DNA of 49,613 bases from Equibacterium sp963662035 (GCA_963662035.1 CAVLDO010000015.1:1-49613), one strand, 5' to 3'. Shown: positions 33,611 to 41,938, counted from the first letter of the stretch. Translations and numbers: made by a program. The notes: generated from the letters alone by a model not told the origin.

Positions 33611-35569
33611 TTATTTAACCTCCTCGTAATCTACATCCTCGGCGCTGTTCTGCGCATCGGAAGAGGACGAAGAAGATGACGAGGTGCTGCCGCCATCGCA
33701 GCCCTGGGCGGAGCCGCCTGCACTCTGGCCGGCCTGTGCGGCGCGGGCCATATCCTCGCTGGCTGCGTGCCAAGCCTCTTCAAGAGCCTTGGATGCCGAG
33801 TCAAGCTTGTCGGTGGAGACGGTGCGGCCGGCATCGTTCTCGTCCTTTGCTATCTTGTATGCATCGCGCAGCTGCTGCAGTGCGCTCTCGATGTTGCCCT
33901 TCTTGTCTGCGGGAATCTTGTCGCCATAGTCCTTGAGGTTCTTCTCGCTCTGGAATACCATTGCATCGGCGGCGTTGATCTTGTCCACAAGCTCCTTGCG
34001 CGCCTTGTCGGCAGCCTCGTTGGCCTTGGCCTCGTCGCGCATCTTCTTGATTTCGCTCTCGGACAGGCCGGAAGAGGCCTCGATGCGGATCTTCTGCTCC
34101 TTGCCGGTGGCCTTGTCCTTTGCGGATACGTTCAGGATGCCGTTGGCATCGATATCAAAGGTAACCTCTATCTGGGGCACGCCGCGCGGTGCGGGGGTGA
34201 TGCCGTCCAGGTTGAACATACCGATCTGCTTGTTGTCGCGGGCCATCGGACGCTCGCCCTGCAGCACGTTGATCTGCACAGAAGGCTGATTGTCGCTGGC
34301 GGTGGAGAACACCTCCGACTTGCGGGTAGGAATGGTGGTGTTGGCATCGATGAGCTTGGTCATCACGCCGCCCATAGTCTCGATACCGAGCGACAGGGGG
34401 GTTACATCCAGCAGCAGGACATCCTTCACATCGCCAGAGAGCACGCCGCCCTGGATTGATGCGCCTACAGCCACTACCTCATCGGGGTTGACACCCTTGT
34501 TGGGCACCTTGCCGAAGAACTTCTCCACGATGGCCTGGATTGCGGGGATACGGGTGGAACCGCCCACCAGCAGCACTTCGTCTATCTGGGAAGCCTCAAG
34601 CCCGGCATCCTTGAGCGCCTTGCGGCAAGGCTCGATAGTGGCGTTGATAAGGCCGTCGCAAATCTGCTCGAACTTTGCACGGCTCAGGTTGGTGACAAGG
34701 TGTTTGGGCACGCCGTCCACAGGGATGATGTAAGGCAGGTTGATTTCTGCGGTGGTCTGGCTGGAAAGCTCTATCTTGGCCTTCTCGGCGGCCTCCTTCA
34801 AGCGCTGCAGCGCCATAGGATCCTTGCGCAGATCCACGCCGGGGTTCTCTTTCATAAACTCCTCCGCCAACCAGTCTATGATCTTGTGGTCAAAATCGTC
34901 GCCGCCCAGGTGGGTGTCACCGTTGGTGGACTTGACTTCGAACACGCCGTCGCCGAGCTCCAGGATGGAGATATCGAATGTACCGCCGCCGAGGTCGAAC
35001 ACTGCAACCTTCATATCCTTGTCTTTCTTGTCAAGGCCGTAAGCAAGGGCCGCAGCCGTAGGCTCGTTGATGATACGCTTTACGGTGAGGCCGGCAATCT
35101 CGCCCGCCTCTTTGGTGGCCTGTCTCTGGCTGTCGCTGAAGTATGCGGGGACCGTGATCACAGCCTCGGTCACGGGCTGTCCCAGATAGTCCTCCGCAGT
35201 CTTCTTCATGCTCTGCAGAATCATCGCCGAAATCTCCTGGGGAGAATAGAGGCGCCCGTCAATCTTGACGCGCGGAGTATCGTTGTCGCCGCGTTCCACG
35301 GTGAAGGGGACGCGGGCTATTTCCTGCTGCACCTGAGAGTAGCGCTCTCCCATAAACCTCTTGATGGAGTAGATGGTGCGCTGGGGGTTTGTGATAGCCT
35401 GGCGTTTGGCGGTGTCGCCCACCTTGCGCTCGCCCTTGTCGGTGAATGCCACGATTGAAGGGGTTGTGCGTTTGCCTTCGCTATTGATTATGACGGTAGG
35501 CTCGTTGCCTTCCATCACTGCTACACACGAGTTTGTAGTACCAAGGTCAATTCCTATAATCTTTCCCAT
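33611..35569 (-). CDS. dnaK: Hsp70 chaperone DnaK
   Basis: This ATP-driven chaperone has 652 residues. The nucleotide-binding domain shows GIDLGTTNSCVAVMEG, FDLGGGTFDISILELGDG and VLLVGGSTRIPAIQ; the substrate domain has SLGIETMGGVMTKLI; the tail is Ser/Gly-rich and ends DVDYEEVK, matching the EEVD-like acidic end. dnaJ and grpE are not in the window, as is common in Bacteroidota. A possible heat-shock-type promoter with an inverted repeat over the -33 element lies upstream. Confidence 0.98.
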   Translation of the reverse strand: MGKIIGIDLGTTNSCVAVMEGNEPTVIINSEGKRTTPSIVAFTDKGERKVGDTAKRQAITNPQRTIYSIKRFMGERYSQVQQEIARVPFTVERGDNDTPRVKIDGRLYSPQEISAMILQSMKKTAEDYLGQPVTEAVITVPAYFSDSQRQATKEAGEIAGLTVKRIINEPTAAALAYGLDKKDKDMKVAVFDLGGGTFDISILELGDGVFEVKSTNGDTHLGGDDFDHKIIDWLAEEFMKENPGVDLRKDPMALQRLKEAAEKAKIELSSQTTAEINLPYIIPVDGVPKHLVTNLSRAKFEQICDGLINATIEPCRKALKDAGLEASQIDEVLLVGGSTRIPAIQAIVEKFFGKVPNKGVNPDEVVAVGASIQGGVLSGDVKDVLLLDVTPLSLGIETMGGVMTKLIDANTTIPTRKSEVFSTASDNQPSVQINVLQGERPMARDNKQIGMFNLDGITPAPRGVPQIEVTFDIDANGILNVSAKDKATGKEQKIRIEASSGLSESEIKKMRDEAKANEAADKARKELVDKINAADAMVFQSEKNLKDYGDKIPADKKGNIESALQQLRDAYKIAKDENDAGRTVSTDKLDSASKALEEAWHAASEDMARAAQAGQSAGGSAQGCDGGSTSSSSSSSSDAQNSAEDVDYEEVK

Positions 35570-35627
35570 AGTTGTAATATTTTTAAATTTTCTTGTTTCG
35601 TTTTTGTTTTACGGCTACAGGAAATAA

Positions 35628-35667
35628 CGAAGATTATGCCAGCGGGCCGAATCTGACAACTTGGCAG
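35628..35667 (-). promoter_or_regulatory. dnaK promoter with overlapping inverted repeat
   Basis: On the minus strand TTG (35659-35657), a 20-nt spacer and TAATCTTCG (35636-35628, imperfect -7) form a promoter. CTGACAACTTGGCAG (35653-35667 as read on plus) is an inverted repeat CTG-n-CAA-n-TTG-n-CAG that covers the -33 element. It is not a CIRCE element. It may be the operator of a stress regulator. Confidence 0.4.
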
Positions 35668-35685
35668 AGAAAATGCCGTAAAAGG

Positions 35686-36390
35686 CTATTCGCAGAGGAA
35701 GGGGGGCCACTGGACGGGGGCAATCACAGTGACAGGCTCCTTGCGCGTGGGATGGATGAACTCTATGCTGCGTGCGTGCAGGCTGATTCCGCCGTCGCGG
35801 TTGCTGCGCGGCGCCCCGTATTTAAGGTCGCCTCTGATGGGGCAGCCGATGCCGGAGAGCTGGCAGCGGATCTGATGGTGGCGGCCGGTGAGCAGCTCCA
35901 CCTCAACCAGCGTATAGCGGTCGTAGCGGCGCAGGATGCGGTAGCGCAGGCGGGCCAGCTTGGCTCCGGGAACGGCATCGCGGCAGATATACGACTTGTT
36001 CTGCTTCTCGTTGCGCAGCAGCATATCCTCCAGCAGCCCCTCTTCCCTCTGCGGGGCGGCGCAGGTCAGCGCCCAGTAGGTCTTGTGCACGCTCCCCTGT
36101 CGAAACGCCTCGTTGAGCCGCTCCAGGCACTTGCTGGTCTTGGCGAACATCGCTATGCCGCTCACGGGGCGGTCCAGACGGTGGGGCACTCCCATAAACA
36201 CCCGGCCGGGCTTGCCGTCGCGCTGCGCCACAAAGGCCTTGAGAATCTCGCACAGCGGCTCGTCGCCCGTCTTGTCCCCCTGCACAATCTCGCCGGGGCG
36301 CTTGTTGATTATCAGAATATGGTTGTCTTCATAGAGGATGCGGCCGGCGATCTCGTCAAAGGCCTCCGCGCTCAATTCATTGTATATCAT
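35686..36390 (-). CDS. RluA-family RNA pseudouridine synthase
   Basis: This 234-residue enzyme isomerises uridine in rRNA or tRNA. The catalytic motif is PHRLDRPVSGIAMFAKT with the Asp of HRLDR; LLTGRHHQIRCQLSGIGCPIRGDLKYG is the second family motif. There is no S4 domain, so it resembles the short RluA or TruC type; the target base cannot be told. Its ATG overlaps the nadD stop by 4 nt (ATGA). Confidence 0.93.
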   Translation of the reverse strand: MIYNELSAEAFDEIAGRILYEDNHILIINKRPGEIVQGDKTGDEPLCEILKAFVAQRDGKPGRVFMGVPHRLDRPVSGIAMFAKTSKCLERLNEAFRQGSVHKTYWALTCAAPQREEGLLEDMLLRNEKQNKSYICRDAVPGAKLARLRYRILRRYDRYTLVEVELLTGRHHQIRCQLSGIGCPIRGDLKYGAPRSNRDGGISLHARSIEFIHPTRKEPVTVIAPVQWPPFLCE

Positions 36391-36911
36391 ATCATCAGGT
36401 TTTTATCGGCCGTGCCGCGGCGGATCTCGGTAGAGGAGATATCAACCTGCGGCACATCAATGTATTCCGCCCCAAGAGCGAGGCATTTGCTGCGGAGGTC
36501 GAAACCTTTGCGCGGGTACACCCATATTTCACAGTCGGAGAGAATCTGTCGCCAGTCGCGCCACTTCTCTATGTCGGCAAAATTGTCAGCCCCCATCGCA
36601 ATGGTGAAGCGGGTGCCGGGGTTATTGTGCCGCAGGGCGCGCAGAGTGTTGACCGTGTAGTTGGGGCGCGGCAGACGGAACTCCGTATCGTCTACAATGA
36701 CCTCCGGGGCCAGAACGGCCACCTTGCTGCGGACCGCCTCCAGACGGCTGATGGAAGTGGCCTCCCCACCCTCCTTGAAGGGACTTTCGGGGGAGACTAT
36801 CATCCGCACGGCATCGAAACCGCTGGCGCATAGATGGCGCAGAATGGCCAGATGCCCCGCGTGCATCGGGTTGAAGGTGCCGAAGTAGAGCGCCTCGCGG
36901 CGGGGGGCAGT
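36387..36911 (-). CDS. nadD: Nicotinate-nucleotide adenylyltransferase, lacking a canonical start codon
   Basis: It makes NaAD from NaMN and ATP in NAD synthesis. Family motifs are FGTFNPMHAGHLAIL (the G-FNP-H-GH nucleotide-binding motif), MGADNFADIEKWRDW and ISSTEIRRG. The homologous sequence starts at about EALYFGTFNP, but the frame between the gmk stop (36912-36914) and FGTFNP reads TAPRREALYFGTFNP with no ATG, GTG, TTG or ATT. The first ATG, at 36866, falls after FGTFNP and would delete the first strand. The frame is the same as that of gmk. The coordinates run from the codon after the gmk stop. Confidence 0.85.
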   Translation of the reverse strand, partial: TAPRREALYFGTFNPMHAGHLAILRHLCASGFDAVRMIVSPESPFKEGGEATSISRLEAVRSKVAVLAPEVIVDDTEFRLPRPNYTVNTLRALRHNNPGTRFTIAMGADNFADIEKWRDWRQILSDCEIWVYPRKGFDLRSKCLALGAEYIDVPQVDISSTEIRRGTADKNLMI

Positions 36912-37469
36912 TCAGTACTCGTCCATCAGCTGCTCCGCCTCTTTGAGGCAGGCCGCGAGATCGTCGTTTACCAGCACGCGGTCGAACTGCGGGGCGTATT
37001 CCATCTCCGAGGCCGCCTTTGCCACCCTCTCGGCTATCGCCTCGGGGGAGTCGGTGGCGCGGGCTATGAGCCTCTGGCGCAGCACCTCCACGGAAGGGGC
37101 CTTGATAAACACCGAAAGGGCCTCGTCGCCGAAGATGTGCTTGAGGTTGACTCCGCCCTTGACATCCACGTCAAAGGCTATGATGTGCCCTTTGGCCCAG
37201 ATGCGCTCCATCTCGCTGCGCAGGGTGCCGTAATAGACCCCTTTGTAAACCTGTTCGTATTCCACGAACTGGCCGGCGGCGATGCGCTTCTCAAAATCTT
37301 CCACCGAAAGGAAATGATATTCGACCCCGTCCCGCTCGCCGCCTCTGGGGGCGCGCGACGTTGCGGATACGGAGAGCTCCAGGCGGGGGTATTTGCCCAT
37401 CAGATGGCGTATCACAGTGCTCTTTCCGCTTCCGGAAGGGGCAGAGAAAATTATTACTTTGCGTTCCAT
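36912..37469 (-). CDS. gmk: Guanylate kinase
   Basis: It phosphorylates GMP to GDP. The 185-residue protein has the P-loop IFSAPSGSGKST, then RAPRGGERDGVEYHFLS (GMP-binding) and DVDVKGG. Length is normal and ends KEAEQLMDEY before a TGA stop. Its frame continues without another stop into nadD. The start ATG lies 5 nt after the -7 box, so the mRNA should be leaderless. It is divergent from fba. Confidence 0.95.
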   Translation of the reverse strand: MERKVIIFSAPSGSGKSTVIRHLMGKYPRLELSVSATSRAPRGGERDGVEYHFLSVEDFEKRIAAGQFVEYEQVYKGVYYGTLRSEMERIWAKGHIIAFDVDVKGGVNLKHIFGDEALSVFIKAPSVEVLRQRLIARATDSPEAIAERVAKAASEMEYAPQFDRVLVNDDLAACLKEAEQLMDEY

Positions 37470-37473
37470 ACGG

Positions 37474-37481
37474 CAAAATTA
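37474..37481 (-). promoter_or_regulatory. gmk -7 box at the start codon
   Basis: TAATTTTG on the minus strand is followed by CCGT and the gmk ATG (37469), predicting a leaderless mRNA. The divergent fba box is only 11 bp away, so the two promoters overlap. Confidence 0.6.
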
Positions 37482-37492
37482 ACTTTTTTGTA

Positions 37493-37500
37493 TAAATTTG
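37493..37500 (+). promoter_or_regulatory. fba -7 box
   Basis: TAAATTTG matches TAnnTTTG and gives an fba leader of about 44 nt. Confidence 0.65.
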
Positions 37501-37548
37501 CGTGCCCTTAAAAACGGAACTACATTAATTCTAAATAACTGTTCTATT

Positions 37549-38550
37549 ATGGTTTCTTACAAAGAACTGGGTCTTGTAAACACCCGCGAGATGTTTGCCA
37601 AGGCCATCAACGGCGGCTATGCAATCCCCGCCTTCAACTTCAACAATATGGAGCAGCTGCAGGCCATCATCTGCGCAGCTGCAGAGACCAAAAGCCCCGT
37701 CATCCTCCAGGTGAGCAAGGGTGCGCGCGCATACGCCAACCAGACTCTCCTGCGCTATATGGCACAGGGCGCCGTGGAGTATGCCAAGGAGCTTGGCTGG
37801 GAGCATCCCCAGATCTGCCTCCACCTTGACCACGGCGACTCGTTCGAGACTTGCAAGAGCTGCGTTGACTTCGGTTTCTCTTCCGTGATGATCGACGGTT
37901 CCGCCCTTCCCTACGAAGAGAACATAGCCCTCACCAAGAAGGTGGTTGAATATGCACATCAGTTTGACGTTACCGTAGAGGCCGAGCTCGGCGTTCTGGC
38001 GGGCGTAGAAGACGAGGTTGCCGCAGAGGAATCCCACTACACCAAGCCCGAAGAGGTCATCGACTTCGTAAGCAAGACAGGCTGCGACTCTCTGGCAATC
38101 TCCATCGGAACTTCCCACGGCGCATACAAGTTCAAACCCGAGCAGTGCACCGTAGATCCCGCAACCGGCCGTCTGGTTCCCCCGCCGCTGGCATTCGATG
38201 TACTGGAGGAGATAGAGAAAAAGCTCCCCGGCTTCCCCATCGTGCTCCACGGTTCTTCTTCAGTTCCCCAGGAAGAGGTTGACACCATCAACGCTCACGG
38301 CGGCAAGCTTCAGGCAGCTGTCGGCATCCCCGAGGAGCAGCTCCGCAAGGCGGCCAAGAGCGCAGTCTGCAAGATCAACATCGACTCCGACTCCCGTCTG
38401 GCAATGACCGCAGCCATCCGCCGCGTGTTCGACGAGAAACCCGCCGAGTTCGACCCCCGCAAATATCTTGGTCCCGCCCGCGACAATATGAAGAAGCTCT
38501 ACATCCACAAGATCGTGAATGTGCTGGGCAGCGATGGCAAGGCCGAATAA
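37549..38550 (+). CDS. fba: Class II fructose-bisphosphate aldolase
   Basis: This zinc aldolase splits fructose-1,6-bisphosphate in glycolysis. The 333-residue protein has the metal and substrate motifs HLDHGDSFETC (zinc His and Asp), VEAELGVLAGVEDE, ISIGTSHGAYKF, VLHGSSSVPQEEV and INIDSDSRLAMTAAIR. The start at 37549 (MVSYKELGLVNTREMF) is preferred; the open frame 17 codons upstream runs through the leader. Codon use here is more biased towards C-ending codons, as in highly expressed genes. Confidence 0.96.
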   Translation: MVSYKELGLVNTREMFAKAINGGYAIPAFNFNNMEQLQAIICAAAETKSPVILQVSKGARAYANQTLLRYMAQGAVEYAKELGWEHPQICLHLDHGDSFETCKSCVDFGFSSVMIDGSALPYEENIALTKKVVEYAHQFDVTVEAELGVLAGVEDEVAAEESHYTKPEEVIDFVSKTGCDSLAISIGTSHGAYKFKPEQCTVDPATGRLVPPPLAFDVLEEIEKKLPGFPIVLHGSSSVPQEEVDTINAHGGKLQAAVGIPEEQLRKAAKSAVCKINIDSDSRLAMTAAIRRVFDEKPAEFDPRKYLGPARDNMKKLYIHKIVNVLGSDGKAE

Positions 38551-38565
38551 TCTGCAGGCCACAAT

Positions 38566-38598
38566 AAAAAAGCCGACCCTGTGCGGGCCGGCTTTTTT
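38566..38598. terminator. Terminator after fba, usable in both directions
   Basis: The stem pairs AAAAAAGCCG-A-CCC (38566-38579) with GGG-C-CGGCTTTTTT (38585-38598). The T tract on the plus strand ends fba; the A tract is the T tract for the convergent lipoprotein gene. Confidence 0.9.
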
Positions 38599-38618
38599 AT
38601 TGCCGTCACATCAAAGGG

Positions 38619-39659
38619 TCAATCCTCTTTAGGCTCGATTTCAATGTAGAACCACATCGGGCTGTATGCCGGGTAGCCGGTGGAGGAGCTGCTGCCGTAT
38701 GCCAGCGGCGACCAGAAGAAGGCCACCGCCTTCTCGCCATAGTTCATCTTGCCCACGGCCATCGCAAAACCATGCACAAGATTGCTGATGTAGGTCTTGG
38801 TGCCGCTGTCGCTGGTGGTGTAGCCGTCTTTCTGCCAGGTGACGGAGAGCGGGCTGTAAGTCTTGCCCACATTGTAGCGGCCGTAAACCTTGGCGGAGTC
38901 CTGTATGTTGGTGTCAAAGCAGAAGCCGTCCAGCAGCTTGCCTATGTAGTTGACCTTTACCGTGGCGCTGGGGGCGATGGTGTCCTCCGCACTTGTCTGC
39001 TGAAGCTTGAGCATATAGAACCCCTCGCTGAGCGAGTCCAGGCCGTCGTATTTCTTTGCGGCGAACTCCTCCAGCCTGTCTTTCTGATACTGATAGATGT
39101 CTTCTATCACCTCCTGCACCTTGACCTCATAAATGTAGTTCTCGCTGAGGGCGGGCTTTGTGCCGTCGTTGCCGTATGACTTGTAATACTTCTTCAGTTC
39201 GGGGGTATAGGCGTAGGTGGTCGCCTCCGGGGGCAGGAGAAAGCGGGCGCTGCCTCCCTCGCCCAGGCCTCGCAGGAAATTCTCCACAGGCGTGTAGAGA
39301 CGGTAATTGCCCAGCTGCACCACCTCGGGGCAGAAGTATGCGGTGTCGCTGTAGGTGGCCATTATGCGGGCCACCTCCTCCGTGGTGTACTGCGTGTAGT
39401 TGCCGTCGAGGTCGCGGCAGACATAGTCCAGCTTGATGTAGGCGGTGTCGCCGATGGCGGCCGTGGAGCCCTGACTCTTCTCAAGCACGTAGAGACCATT
39501 CTCGTCGGCCTCGAGCACCTGTCCGAGATTGGTCCGCATCCACGCCTCGCGGATGCGCTTCTGCGAAGTGAGATTGTCTTCGCTCTCATACTTCGCGCAG
39601 GAGATGGCAAGGGCGGCCAAAGAGGCCAGAGCAAGCACAGGTCTGTAAAATTTACGCAT
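38619..39659 (-). CDS. FKBP-like peptidyl-prolyl isomerase lipoprotein with two domains
   Basis: This 346-residue exported lipoprotein has lipobox AISC (Cys about 21). The mature part has two FKBP-like regions: IGDTAYIKLDYVCRDLDGNY with RGLGEGGSARFLLPPE, and SATVKVNYIGKLLDGFCFDTN with AVGKMNYGEKAVAFFWSPLAYG. The aromatic active-site residues are only partly kept, so catalytic activity is uncertain. It may be a periplasmic folding factor. Its start shares one base with the stop of the next FKBP-like gene (TAATG). Confidence 0.85.
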   Translation of the reverse strand: MRKFYRPVLALASLAALAISCAKYESEDNLTSQKRIREAWMRTNLGQVLEADENGLYVLEKSQGSTAAIGDTAYIKLDYVCRDLDGNYTQYTTEEVARIMATYSDTAYFCPEVVQLGNYRLYTPVENFLRGLGEGGSARFLLPPEATTYAYTPELKKYYKSYGNDGTKPALSENYIYEVKVQEVIEDIYQYQKDRLEEFAAKKYDGLDSLSEGFYMLKLQQTSAEDTIAPSATVKVNYIGKLLDGFCFDTNIQDSAKVYGRYNVGKTYSPLSVTWQKDGYTTSDSGTKTYISNLVHGFAMAVGKMNYGEKAVAFFWSPLAYGSSSSTGYPAYSPMWFYIEIEPKED

Positions 39660-40126
39660 TATTCGGGTCTGATGATTTCGTTCAACAATACTTCAAAAAC
39701 AAGGGCCTTGTCCCGGCCCACTCCCGCGACAGTATTGTCGTAGCCATACTTGCAGGAGGATATGATGTACGAGTGCTCGCCGGGGGTCATCCCCTCCAGC
39801 CCATACTCCAGGGCGTCGATAAGATCGCCGCTCCCCAGAGAGCAGCGGCGGGAGCCCTGACAGAACGCACTCTCGATGCTCGAATTAAAAGTGTAGCCGA
39901 TATAGTCGAACGAGAGGGTATCGCCCGATGCGGCGACCCGTGTGCTGTCGCCGGCAGAGAGCACGATACGGTTTACACCCCGGTTATAGACAACCGTAGA
40001 GTCGGCATACTTGGAGGAGATAAAGCTGTCTATCTTCTCGTCCTGACTCACGGCAGTGCTCGCGAGGGGATCTTCGCAACCCCAGAGCAGCGCCAGAATG
40101 CCCGTTATGACCAATATCCGCTTCAC
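39659..40126 (-). CDS. Small FKBP-like lipoprotein
   Basis: This 155-residue lipoprotein (lipobox LWGC, Cys about 17) has one FKBP-type fold (GDTLSFDYIGYTFNSS, DALEYGLEGMTPGEHSYIISSCKYGY, ALVFEVLLNEI). It resembles gliding-motility-associated FKBPs of Bacteroidota in layout, with no gliding genes nearby. It starts with GTG, which overlaps the nrnA stop (GTGA). The nrnA-FKBP-FKBP run is one operon. Confidence 0.8.
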   Translation of the reverse strand: MKRILVITGILALLWGCEDPLASTAVSQDEKIDSFISSKYADSTVVYNRGVNRIVLSAGDSTRVAASGDTLSFDYIGYTFNSSIESAFCQGSRRCSLGSGDLIDALEYGLEGMTPGEHSYIISSCKYGYDNTVAGVGRDKALVFEVLLNEIIRPE

Positions 40127-41139
40127 TTGTTTAAAAAATCAGTTACTTTTTCTTCAAAAAATGCGGGGATTGCATCCAGCGGCATATACAGCCGGCCGCC
40201 CGAAGCATTTTTATGTCCGCCGCCATTGCAATATTTGTGCGAGAATTCGTTCACGTCCACATTTCCTTTGCTGCGCAGCGAAACTTTCACAAAGCCGTCG
40301 TCTTCGGTAAAGAGGGCTGTGAGGCGCACCCCGGCTATCGCAAGGGGCAGATTCACAAAGCCTTCGCTGTCGCCCTTGGCAAAGGAGTAGCACTCCTTGT
40401 CGGCTTTGGAGAGGGTGAAATAGGCCGCCCCACACTCCAGGCAGCGCATATTGTCGTGCAGCAGATGTCCCATCAGCCGCATCCGCCGCTCGGAATAGTT
40501 GCAGAATACTCGGTTGTAAATCGCGTCCCGATCCACTCCGCGCCCCTGCAGGGCGGAAACCGCCAGGTAGGTGGAGGGGAAGAGGGAGTTCGCAAAATTA
40601 TTGGTGTCGGTGAGAATGCCCGTCATAAGGGCGGTGGCGCAGTCCAAAGGCAGGCGGGAGACATCACCCCCGACCTCAGGCTGCTCCAGGAGCACCTGGT
40701 AGAGCAGTTCGCAGGCGCTGGAGACCTCGGCATCGGATATCACCACGTCAAAATCGCAGGTCTGTGGATTAAGGTGGTGGTCTATCAGTATGCACCCCGC
40801 TTTGCTGCGCCCGATGGCCTGCTGCAGGTCGCCGGAGCGGTTCTTGCCGTTCATATCCAAAAACACCAGCAGGTCGGCCTCATCTATGAGAGCCTCGCAG
40901 AGAGACGGTTCGTCGCAGTAATAGAAGACCTTGCCCTGAGGTATCATAAAGTCGAAGTGGGCTGGCAGATGGCCGCACATCACGGCGCAGACCTCCTTGC
41001 CCAGCATCGAGAGATAGCTGCAGAGGGCCACTGCAGAGCCGATGGCATCGCCGTCCGGGTTCTCGTGGGCGAAGACAACCGCCCTCGAACATCCGCCTAT
41101 CAGGCTGCCGAGCCTGCCCTGTGCCTTGGTCACTCTCAT
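40123..41139 (-). CDS. nrnA: DHH-family phosphoesterase (NrnA-like nanoRNase/pAp phosphatase)
   Basis: It probably degrades nanoRNA or dephosphorylates 3'-phosphoadenosine 5'-phosphate. The 338-residue protein shows VFAHENPDGDAIGSA (DHH motif I), FLDMNGKNR, the DHH motif in LIDHHLNP, LMTGILTDTNNFAN, and the C-terminal DHHA1 glycine motif NGGGHKNASGG. It leads the operon with the two FKBP-like lipoproteins. A -7 box TAAATTTG (minus strand, 41162-41169) gives a leader of about 18 nt. A possible tie to sulfate assimilation via pAp is inference only. Confidence 0.92.
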   Translation of the reverse strand: MRVTKAQGRLGSLIGGCSRAVVFAHENPDGDAIGSAVALCSYLSMLGKEVCAVMCGHLPAHFDFMIPQGKVFYYCDEPSLCEALIDEADLLVFLDMNGKNRSGDLQQAIGRSKAGCILIDHHLNPQTCDFDVVISDAEVSSACELLYQVLLEQPEVGGDVSRLPLDCATALMTGILTDTNNFANSLFPSTYLAVSALQGRGVDRDAIYNRVFCNYSERRMRLMGHLLHDNMRCLECGAAYFTLSKADKECYSFAKGDSEGFVNLPLAIAGVRLTALFTEDDGFVKVSLRSKGNVDVNEFSHKYCNGGGHKNASGGRLYMPLDAIPAFFEEKVTDFLNK

Positions 41140-41161
41140 CTAAGAAGTCAATTAATAGGTG

Positions 41162-41208
41162 CAAATTTAAAAATATCTTGCAAGCACTAAATATTATTTT
41201 TACTTTTG
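41162..41208. promoter_or_regulatory. Divergent promoters for nrnA and the unknown membrane-anchored gene
   Basis: TAAATTTG (minus strand, 41162-41169) serves nrnA and TACTTTTG (plus strand, 41201-41208) serves the gene at 41254, whose leader is about 41 nt. Confidence 0.6.
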
Positions 41209-41253
41209 GAAGTTATTTTTAATGCATCAAGGCAAATAATATCATTCTAAAAT

Positions 41254-41871
41254 ATGAAAAAGGTACTCACTTACTTCGTATTCCCCGTCATAATCATCGT
41301 TCTCACGGTGCTCATTGTGATGAGTGTGGAGCAGCCTGTCAAGTTCAACCAGGAGAAATCCGTCCGCGAGGCGGCGGCCATCGTCAAACTCAAGGATATC
41401 CGCACCCTGCAGGTCGCCTACAAAAATGTGAACGGCAAATTCACCAACAGCATCGACACCCTGGTGGATTTCTACAAAAACGGCAAGATGACCGTCATCC
41501 GCTCCATCGGCTCTATGGACGACTCCCTGGCAGTGGCCCGCAACCTGGTAAAGCGCGAGGCCATCGAGATCCCCGTGCGCGACACCCTGCTCAAGAACCG
41601 CAGCGACTTTAACCCCGACCAGCTCAAATATATCCCCTACACCAATGGCGAGCAGATAATTATGGACGCCACCATAAAGGAGGTTTCCGGCGTGGATGTA
41701 CCCCTGTTCGAAGCCAAGGTGCCCTACGTCAAACTGCTGGAGCAGCTCGATGAGCACTATCACCAGCTCATCGTGAACCTCGTGTACGAGCGCTGCGACA
41801 CAGACCGCTACCCCGGCCTGCAGGTGGGCAGCATCGAGAACCCGAACAACAACGCCGGCAACTGGGAGTAG
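41254..41871 (+). CDS. Conserved membrane-anchored protein of unknown function, pseudopilin-like N-terminus
   Basis: This 205-residue protein has one N-terminal membrane helix (VLTYFVFPVIIIVLTVLIVMSV), then REAAAIVKLKDIRTLQVAYKNVNGKFTNSIDTLVDF, a hydrophobic helix with a short amphipathic extension like the type II secretion pseudopilins. The rest is soluble, presumably periplasmic, with the motif DTLLKNRSDFNPDQLKYIPY. I recall similar proteins in Bacteroidota but no defined function. rsmD lies downstream beyond a terminator. A function is not proposed. Confidence 0.8.
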   Translation: MKKVLTYFVFPVIIIVLTVLIVMSVEQPVKFNQEKSVREAAAIVKLKDIRTLQVAYKNVNGKFTNSIDTLVDFYKNGKMTVIRSIGSMDDSLAVARNLVKREAIEIPVRDTLLKNRSDFNPDQLKYIPYTNGEQIIMDATIKEVSGVDVPLFEAKVPYVKLLEQLDEHYHQLIVNLVYERCDTDRYPGLQVGSIENPNNNAGNWE

Positions 41872-41897
41872 TCCCGGCCGCCGCACAAGTGATAAAG

Positions 41898-41927
41898 GCT
41901 GCCTCGAAGTTCGGGGCAGCTTATTTT
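41898..41927 (+). terminator. Terminator before rsmD
   Basis: GCTGCC (41898-41903) and GGCAGC (41915-41920) enclose CGAA/TTCG pairing, followed by TTATTTT. It lies between the unknown gene and rsmD, so read-through may feed rsmD. Confidence 0.8.
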
Positions 41928-41938
41928 ATATAATAGTT

